Positions 8,195-12,802 of a stretch of 12,802 nt of DNA are shown here, in pieces; the first letter of the stretch is position 1, and every line of letters starts with the position of its first letter. Position numbers and translations under genes: made by a program. The stretch is from Acidobacteriota bacterium. Its GTDB lineage: Bacteria > Acidobacteriota > Blastocatellia > RBC074. Location: NCBI GenBank assembly GCA_022614735.1, contig JAKEHZ010000030.1, positions 1 through 12,802 on the forward strand, written 5' to 3'. The notes beneath the pieces are model-generated. The model worked only from the letters and a program-made list of their open reading frames with translations. It ran no database searches and had not been told where the DNA came from.

Positions 8195-10087
8195 TCACGG
8201 TGCTAAACGTTGGATCCCATAAACGAGTGTCTTTGCCTTCCGATTCTTCACACCGCGCAGGCCCTCTTCGACAAATGGGGCGGCATCGAGCACTGCCAGG
8301 TAGCTATTTGGCATCAAAGCTTCCCTCGGGTTAACCTCCAATGAGTTGAACATCCCCAACCAGACATCATCCTTAAAGACGTCGCGTAGATTGTTCTCCG
8401 TCCCCGCGGCTTTCAGATTTACCCATGTCAACTTTGATTCATCACCCGCGGGGATGTTGGTCGCGGTGTAGATATTGCCGGAGTTGTCCGCCCACCACAA
8501 TTGCCGAATGGCTGCGCCCAATCCGTTGACGATGCTGACTGAGTCATTCGTTCCCTGTCTGACCGTCAGCCGTTCACGACGCATTTCGCTTTTGCGGAAC
8601 TTGAAATAGACTGGCACCCGTGCGGTTATCCATTCCGAAGCCAGATGCTGATCGTTCGTCCAATCAAGCGTGCGACTAGATCTATCGCCGCCTCTGAGAT
8701 CCCATCTACCCGGTAATCTTGGATCTAATTCCGTGTCGTAACTGAAATGCAGGCCCTCGCCCGGCGTTACAGGAGAGTAGAACCCCATCCACCCAAGCGT
8801 CGTCGCGCGATGAGAAACTTCGTCGAGTATCGTCAGGGCATCAGTTCGCGCCGTCGCGCTAATACCCTCACCGAAAAATGCGAAGGCCGAGACGGCAAGA
8901 CATGTCACAAATGAAATTGCGGGTACCGTCCAGAGCAACCAGATTTTTCGCCCACGCCGGGCAAGCCAGAGCAGGTTGACAGGCCCGATGACGAAGACGA
9001 ACAGTATCATCAGGATAAACAAGCCACGAACGGGCACTCCGATCCGATCAATCACCGAAAACACCCCATTGATATCTGAAATTGACCTGTAATATGTATC
9101 GTTCGGGCGCGAATCTTCCCAATGAAGTTTGATTTTTTTCCATTGGATTTCATCGAGCTGCCCGGGATCAACCGATCCGGTCACGATCAATACCCCAAAA
9201 CCAATGTAATAGGTTTGCAGAGCTTTCTTCGGGATTGCAGCAGAGCTGATCAATTCCAGACGCTCCTGCCACTCTTTCGGCACCACCCAGGAGCCAAGCA
9301 CAAACATCGATCCACCACACTCCATGTAACGCCATAACGCGGTTCGAACGCTTTCCGGCATGGCCTGCAGTTCATCAGCGCTAACAAGGACGCCATCAAA
9401 ACGCGAATATCCGAGCCAGTTGGTACTCCACTCATTCACTGGAAACTCGTAAGGCAGATAAGCCACATCAAGGTTGCCTGTCGAATCCTTGAGCCATTCT
9501 TCTACCTGGGGTTCATCAATCAACCGGCTCCTGCGGACACTCTGACTGACCAGCAGAGAAATCTTGTTGCGAACTCTTCCCACCCACATACCTGCGCGTT
9601 CCGATATTGCAGAGACATCGCCTTGTTGCCTCTGACCATCAATGATGACTGCGAAGTCAACCCCGGCAAGATCCAATGGCGGCAGGAGCAGAGATACTTG
9701 AGCTGTGGACGAAGCAGCCACAACGACTGTGCGTTTCAACTCGTATATGAGTGAGCCTGAGTTTCTTACTGGCGAAGCGGGCGCAATCAAAGTCACCTCA
9801 TGACTATTTTGTCTCGAACGGTTGACTATCGTCGCGCGAAATTCTTCGTATCCGGATCCGAACCCGCCTGAGCTAAGAGATTCCACCTTGACTGAGATAT
9901 CATTGAAGTGTTGAGTCTGAGCAAAAACCGAGACGACTGGGATTGTAATAAGGCAGGCAGAGAGAATACGAAGGTACAGTACGGGGAGCGTAAGCGACCT
10001 GCTACTTGCGAAGGGGCAGTTAAACCAAATACCAGGTCGCTTACGCTCCCCGTACTGTACCTTCGTATTCTCTCTTCTCTTCTCCAA
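8195..10087 (-). CDS. Exported/membrane protein whose N-terminus is a repeat palindrome
   Basis: This is a 630-aa protein of unknown function. It starts at TTG, preceded by GGAG seven bases upstream (10098-10095); no ATG or GTG in frame gives a better start. Codons 5-43 lie inside a 43-bp-arm palindrome and read RENTKVQYGERKRP...RSLTLPVLYLRILS. The palindrome's second arm, joined to the host sequence ACLITIPVVSVFAQ, makes a basic then hydrophobic segment resembling a signal peptide, with a likely cut after VFA (about residue 57). Residues 60-150 look like a beta-rich extracytoplasmic domain. Residues 170-300 hold a GATase-like alpha/beta region, with RFDGVLVSADEL and YMECGGSMFVLG. Two membrane helices lie near 354-375 and 383-405 (FVIGPVNLLWLARRGRK between), followed by a mainly beta C-terminal part. 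Similar uncharacterised membrane proteins occur in MoxR/ABC-2 operons. Its place between moxR and the ABC genes suggests a role as an accessory subunit of the exporter or the VWA complex. Confidence 0.82.
   Translation of the reverse strand: MEKRRENTKVQYGERKRPGIWFNCPFASSRSLTLPVLYLRILSACLITIPVVSVFAQTQHFNDISVKVESLSSGGFGSGYEEFRATIVNRSRQNSHEVTLIAPASPVRNSGSLIYELKRTVVVAASSTAQVSLLLPPLDLAGVDFAVIIDGQRQQGDVSAISERAGMWVGRVRNKISLLVSQSVRRSRLIDEPQVEEWLKDSTGNLDVAYLPYEFPVNEWSTNWLGYSRFDGVLVSADELQAMPESVRTALWRYMECGGSMFVLGSWVVPKEWQERLELISSAAIPKKALQTYYIGFGVLIVTGSVDPGQLDEIQWKKIKLHWEDSRPNDTYYRSISDINGVFSVIDRIGVPVRGLFILMILFVFVIGPVNLLWLARRGRKIWLLWTVPAISFVTCLAVSAFAFFGEGISATARTDALTILDEVSHRATTLGWMGFYSPVTPGEGLHFSYDTELDPRLPGRWDLRGGDRSSRTLDWTNDQHLASEWITARVPVYFKFRKSEMRRERLTVRQGTNDSVSIVNGLGAAIRQLWWADNSGNIYTATNIPAGDESKLTWVNLKAAGTENNLRDVFKDDVWLGMFNSLEVNPREALMPNSYLAVLDAAPFVEEGLRGVKNRKAKTLVYGIQRLAP
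9959..10075. repeat. 43-bp perfect palindrome (inverted repeat) inside a coding region
   Basis: Positions 9959-10001 and 10033-10075 are perfect reverse complements over 43 bases, with a 31-base loop (10002-10032) that itself has partial pairing at its base. The core CAGTACGGGGAGCGTAAGCG (9977-9996) also occurs at 12702-12721, which shows a dispersed repeat family. The palindrome starts 12 bases after the TTG start of the 630-aa gene and is read through in frame without a stop. In mRNA it would form a very stable stem next to the ribosome-binding site. No clear target-site duplication flanks it and no transposase is nearby. It could be a MITE-like or REP-like element moved by a protein encoded elsewhere. 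Confidence 0.95.
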
Positions 10088-10094
10088 TCTGTCA

Positions 10095-10098
10095 CTCC
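10095..10098 (-). promoter_or_regulatory. Shine-Dalgarno deciding a TTG start
   Basis: GGAG on the minus strand sits seven bases before TTG at 10087, in the 15-base gap after the MoxR TAA. This spacing is near ideal and is the main reason to accept TTG as the start of the 630-aa gene. The palindrome begins 12 bases downstream of the first base of the start codon, so its stem could compete with the ribosome at this site. Confidence 0.6.
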
Positions 10099-10102
10099 GG
10101 TC

Positions 10103-11155
10103 TTATTTCGCTTCGAACGCCAAATCTCTCGGCAACTTGATCCCTGCCTCGTCAATCTGCGCAAGTAGCCTGGTGATTATTGTGTGCGTATCAACTCCAT
10201 CAAACTTCGCTTTGTAGTTGAGAACCAGTCTATGATTGAGTGTTGGACCGGCAACCGCTTTGACATCTTCAAAACCTACTGTCGGTCTGCCCGCGAGTAG
10301 CGCATAGGCGCGCGAAGCCTCAGCCATGGCAAGCGCAGCGCGAGGCGAAGCTCCATAAGCAACGTAATTGTGGATCTCCTCAATCGCTTCTGGTGAAGCT
10401 GAGTGGGTCGCCGCCACAATTCGCGATATATAACGTGAGACGGGCATCGGTAAATAGATACGATCCATGACAGCAAACAATAGATGAAGCCCTTCAGCAT
10501 TTACCGTGAATTCCGGCACAGGCAGATGGCCACGTCTTCGCGTCGAGATGATCTGATTGAGCGTCTCGATATCAGTATTGGAGACATTCAACTTGAAGAG
10601 GAAACGGTCGAGCTGCGCTTCTGGCAGAGGATATGTTCCCTCGAGCTCAATCGGGTTTTGCGAGGCAAGTACAAAGAATGGTTCCGGCACTGGCCGGGTC
10701 GTGCCGAGCAGTGTCACCGCGTGTTCCTGCATAGCTTCGAGTAGAGCAGATTGCGTTTTAGGTGACGCCCGGTTGATCTCATCTGCAAGCAGCAGATTAG
10801 TGAAGATCGGGCCGGGATGAAATTCCATCGTTCGCCTGCCATCCGCATTTTCCTGCAGTATGTGCGTCCCCAGCATATCGCTCGGCATGAGGTCCGGAGT
10901 GAACTGCACACGATTAAATTGAAGATTGAACAGATTCCCCAGAGCTTTGATCAGTGCGGTCTTACCGACTCCCGGCAATCCTTCCAGCAGTATGTGACCG
11001 CGGCTCAAAATGCCGGCCAGCACCAGACGATGGAGATCTGGACGGCCAAGCAGGATGCGGTCGAGTTGATCCAGAATTTTGTTGGTGATATCGACTGCAG
11101 GTTCGAGTTCTTCGGGTTGAAGGATTGTCTCTGTATGATCCGCGTTGCTCATCAT
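10103..11155 (-). CDS. MoxR-family AAA+ ATPase
   Basis: This 350-aa cytoplasmic ATPase of the MoxR class carries every hallmark: Walker A GLPGVGKT at 59-66, Walker B LLLADEINRA at 121-130, sensor 1 ASQNPIE at 165-170, and the arginine-finger region LPEAQLDRF near 177-185. The HPGPIFTN stretch before Walker B and EGTYPLPEAQ are MoxR signatures. The C-terminal lid includes the ASPRAALAMAEASRAYA segment. MoxR proteins act as chaperone-like remodellers of VWA partners, which fits the DUF58 and two VWA genes downstream. The start is ATG, three bases after the upstream TAG, and a second ATG follows directly, so either may be used. A weak purine run, GAAAG, is the only candidate Shine-Dalgarno, and coupling to the upstream gene is likely. 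The symbol is left empty because MoxR has several paralogous subfamilies that cannot be told apart here. Confidence 0.95.
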   Translation of the reverse strand: MMSNADHTETILQPEELEPAVDITNKILDQLDRILLGRPDLHRLVLAGILSRGHILLEGLPGVGKTALIKALGNLFNLQFNRVQFTPDLMPSDMLGTHILQENADGRRTMEFHPGPIFTNLLLADEINRASPKTQSALLEAMQEHAVTLLGTTRPVPEPFFVLASQNPIELEGTYPLPEAQLDRFLFKLNVSNTDIETLNQIISTRRRGHLPVPEFTVNAEGLHLLFAVMDRIYLPMPVSRYISRIVAATHSASPEAIEEIHNYVAYGASPRAALAMAEASRAYALLAGRPTVGFEDVKAVAGPTLNHRLVLNYKAKFDGVDTHTIITRLLAQIDEAGIKLPRDLAFEAK

Positions 11156-11158
11156 TGT

Positions 11159-12583
11159 CTACTTTCGCTCGAAGTAGCGTTTCACTGCGCCTCTATGTCT
11201 GGGGAGAATCGTTTGCGTATAGGCCGAGCCTCCGCCTTTCGCCGCATCGTTCAGTGCGCCATGAGCTGCGATAGTATTTTCAACACCCGGCTCGCTCGCG
11301 CTGATACCGACGAGCTGACTGTCTTTTAACCCTCCGATGGCCGAGGGCGGCAATTCCTTCTCTTTGAACTTCGCGTCTCTCTCGCTCGTTCCATCCGTCC
11401 ACGTCATGGCGGCATCGGCACGACCACGGTTGACTCCGCCCTTTCCCGGATTTTCACACCAGGCCCCAACCGCATCTTCGACCGACATTCGCTCCGCGTT
11501 TTCTTTCAAAAATTGCGCGAGGCCGGAATTATCCCGCCGGTTTGAGAGTGCACCCCCTTTGAGTGAATTCGAGTCAATCATCCCTGCTTTATTCAGTTTT
11601 GACAGCTTCTGATTTGAAACCGCTCTGTTCTGGCTCAGAGCTTTTGAGATGTCTTTGAGGTGCTCCGGTTTGAGCGCGCCGGATTTAATCGCTTCTTTTA
11701 ATTCAGCTGAAAGCTCGCGTGCGAGCATCTGGTTCTCCTCCATCGCGCGCTTCATCATCTCTGATAACGTTTGCATCGCTTCGGTCATCAGTTTTGAATC
11801 CATTTTGTCCGAACCTGAGATTAAGCCTTCAGACAACGCTTCAGCTTGGGCTAATTTCTCCTGATTAACCATTGCGGATTGAGCAGCCTCTATTGCAGCT
11901 CTTTCAACCGCACCGGAGAGATGATCCAAAGCCTCCCAGGTTTTTACCGGATCCTCGCCCGATGCTTCTACTCTCAGTTGATCGAGCTTCTGTTCCATTG
12001 CTTCGGCCCTGGCTTCCTCAATAATCTGCACTTCTTTCAGGGTCTCGATCTTTTCGGCGAGATCATTCACCTCACGACGGACATCGAGCCCGCGACCCGC
12101 ATCAATCGCGGCAAAACGCACAGGAACCAGCAGGCTGGCGATGACGAATACGATTGAGGCGGCTAACAGGCTCACGGATTTCGAGCCTCTCCAGCGCACA
12201 TGCGGCACCTTGATTTCAGGCATTCGCGTTTGCCAATCGCCAAGCGCCACATCTCTCGCAGCCATCAACAAACCACCACATTCATTTTGGCGATCGAGCA
12301 GTGCGCGAACCGAGGATTCCGAAGGCAGATGCTTACGCGAGATCACGAAGGCAGCGACAAAGGCGACCAGGAGCCCAATCGCGCCCCACAGCAATGGTTT
12401 TCGTGGCGCGCCGCCAACTGCTCGTAAGACGAGCGCGCCTGCGCCCCAGACGAAACACCAAATGGTGATAAACGCCAGCGATCGTTTGAGCGTCAGCATT
12501 GCAGCGAGTCTTCGCGTGAGCCGGCGTATAGCATCCTCGTGAGTGGCCGGGCCAGATGGCGATTTTACTCGTTTATTCTTCAT
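11159..12583 (-). CDS. Membrane-anchored coiled-coil protein, first gene of the operon
   Basis: This is a 474-aa protein of unknown function. Three hydrophobic segments lie near residues 35-57, 63-81 and 136-154. A long, charged, Glu/Ala/Lys-rich helical stretch follows, from about 165 to 330, with strong coiled-coil character (IETLKEVQIIEEARAEAMEQ is typical). The C-terminal third is Gly/Ser/Asn-rich and low in hydrophobicity, and ends in LPRHRGAVKRYFERK. A closing motif of this kind, ending in a basic RYF segment, is seen in large membrane proteins encoded next to MoxR genes in Acidobacteria- and Planctomycetes-like operons (recalled, not searched). The topology suggests three helices plus a large soluble coil that could scaffold the MoxR/VWA complex. 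The start is ATG at 12583 without a clear Shine-Dalgarno. DUF4175-like is a possible label, but similarity is too weak to assert. Confidence 0.8.
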   Translation of the reverse strand: MKNKRVKSPSGPATHEDAIRRLTRRLAAMLTLKRSLAFITIWCFVWGAGALVLRAVGGAPRKPLLWGAIGLLVAFVAAFVISRKHLPSESSVRALLDRQNECGGLLMAARDVALGDWQTRMPEIKVPHVRWRGSKSVSLLAASIVFVIASLLVPVRFAAIDAGRGLDVRREVNDLAEKIETLKEVQIIEEARAEAMEQKLDQLRVEASGEDPVKTWEALDHLSGAVERAAIEAAQSAMVNQEKLAQAEALSEGLISGSDKMDSKLMTEAMQTLSEMMKRAMEENQMLARELSAELKEAIKSGALKPEHLKDISKALSQNRAVSNQKLSKLNKAGMIDSNSLKGGALSNRRDNSGLAQFLKENAERMSVEDAVGAWCENPGKGGVNRGRADAAMTWTDGTSERDAKFKEKELPPSAIGGLKDSQLVGISASEPGVENTIAAHGALNDAAKGGGSAYTQTILPRHRGAVKRYFERK

Positions 12584-12673
12584 GGGTAGAGCATAGCAGA
12601 ACTGTTACAGCAAAGCTTCCCGTTTGTAGACGCCTAGATCTCACGGTATGTTCCATATCCTAGCTTAAGAGAA

Positions 12674-12700
12674 AACGGAACAAACGGAAATAACGGAATT
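12674..12700 (+). repeat. 9-bp tandem repeat, three units (AACGGAANN)
   Basis: AACGGAACA, AACGGAAAT and AACGGAATT follow each other in exact 9-base register. The invariant part is AACGGAA. The array directly abuts the solitary copy of the palindrome core at 12702. A related pattern, AACGAAACAAACGAA, also spaced by nine bases, is found on the minus strand at the other end of the operon (about 189-204). Confidence 0.65.
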
Positions 12701-12701
12701 G

Positions 12702-12721
12702 CAGTACGGGGAGCGTAAGCG
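12702..12721 (+). repeat. Solitary copy of the palindrome core
   Basis: CAGTACGGGGAGCGTAAGCG is identical to 9977-9996, in the left arm of the large palindrome, and is the reverse complement of part of its right arm. The match ends sharply on both sides. No inverted partner lies in the remaining bases of the window, so this is either a half-element or the first arm of an element whose partner is beyond the right edge. Confidence 0.85.
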
Positions 12722-12751
12722 CAATGGCATTAAGTTTAGGGATAAGAGGAA

Positions 12752-12796
12752 AGCAAAAATGGCAAAAAGTGCAAGAAGAGCAAAAAAGATTGAAAG
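12752..12796 (+). repeat. Degenerate 9-bp tandem repeat (NGCAAAAAN)
   Basis: Units AGCAAAAAT, GGCAAAAAG, TGCAAGAAG and AGCAAAAAA run in 9-base register, followed by a weaker GATTGAAAG. The strand bias to purines is extreme. The array reaches almost to the right edge and may continue beyond it. Confidence 0.5.
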
Positions 12797-12802
12797 CGAA
12801 AA
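12759..12802 (+). CDS. Possible start of a rightward gene, cut by the window edge
   Basis: An ATG at 12759 has AGAGGA eight bases before it and reads MAKSARRAKKIESE to the edge. The basic Lys/Arg/Ala-rich opening could be a real N-terminus, and the spacing of the ribosome-binding site is good. Against this, the same bases form a degenerate 9-bp repeat and every codon falls in that period, so the reading may be a by-product of repeat sequence. Only 14 codons are visible, so product and family cannot be judged. Confidence 0.2.
   Translation, partial: MAKSARRAKKIESE

Larger units (their letters stand above)
12584..12758. other. Intergenic region upstream of the operon
   Basis: No gene is visible here. 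The region should hold the operon promoter on the minus strand, but I see no convincing -35/-10 pair. The best is TTGTTC with TAGGAT 15 bases on, which is weak. On the plus strand TTGTAG (12624-12629) and TATGTT (12647-12652), with 17 bases between, could be a weak promoter for a rightward gene. CTGTTACAG at 12602-12610 is a short dyad close to the operon start. A three-unit 9-bp tandem repeat lies at 12674-12700, and a solitary copy of the palindrome core follows at 12702-12721. Confidence 0.5.

Noticed and set aside
10002..10032. Classical rho-independent terminator inside the operon at the palindrome
   Set aside because: No T-run follows the stem in the minus-strand direction, and the coding frame continues through it.
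9959..10075. Terminal inverted repeats of an insertion sequence
   Set aside because: Only 31 bases lie between the arms, so no transposase can be encoded, and no target-site duplication was seen. A non-autonomous element remains possible.
9908..10168. 86-codon plus-strand frame containing VQYGERKRPA and LTLPVLYLRIL
   Set aside because: The shared peptides arise because the palindrome reads the same on both strands. The rest is antisense to moxR and the 630-aa gene.

Overview
The window holds one co-directional block of eight genes on the minus strand, read from about 12.58 kb down to 0.2 kb, with short repeat-rich flanks at both ends. No rRNA, tRNA, CRISPR array, transposase or phage gene was seen. 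The mid-50s G+C, the MoxR/DUF58/VWA gene set joined to an ABC-2 exporter, and flanks full of short tandem and palindromic repeats suggest an uncultured or environmental Gram-negative bacterium. My best guess is Acidobacteriota (Blastocatellia-like), with Planctomycetota-like bacteria as the alternative. That assignment is inference; nothing in the window is a taxonomic marker.

Layout in transcription order (right to left): (1) a 474-aa membrane-anchored coiled-coil protein, 12583-11159; (2) a MoxR-family AAA+ ATPase, 11155-10103; (3) a 630-aa exported or membrane protein with a TTG start whose first 43 codons are almost entirely a 43-bp-arm perfect palindrome, 10087-8195; (4) an ABC ATPase, 8187-7258; (5) a 12-TM ABC-2 type permease, 7261-5681; (6) a DUF58 protein, 5653-4775; (7) a BatA-type membrane VWA protein, 4775-3003; (8) a 934-aa membrane protein with two VWA domains and a glutamine-amidotransferase-like domain, 3006-202. 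Genes 4/5, 6/7 and 7/8 overlap by 1-4 bases. The other gaps are 3, 7, 15 and 27 bases, so this is almost certainly one operon with translational coupling.

How the genes may work together: MoxR ATPases act as chaperones that remodel or load metal onto VWA partners, and DUF58 proteins are their usual soluble companions. The two membrane-bound VWA proteins, the 474-aa protein and the 630-aa protein put the rest of the machine in or across the cytoplasmic membrane, next to an ABC-2 exporter. Envelope assembly, export or envelope-stress maintenance is a reasonable guess, but no substrate can be read from the sequence. The general gene set is of a known kind.

The most unusual feature is the palindrome at 9959-10075. 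It is translated, appears to supply the n-region and part of the h-region of a signal peptide, and would fold in mRNA just after the start codon. A 20-base core of its arm recurs exactly at 12702-12721, upstream of the operon, so it is a dispersed element. The flanks also carry a 28-bp-arm inverted repeat containing 7-bp tandem repeats (116-199) and two arrays with 9-bp periodicity (12674-12700 and 12752-12796). A third 9-bp repeat sits in the 3' end of the permease gene.
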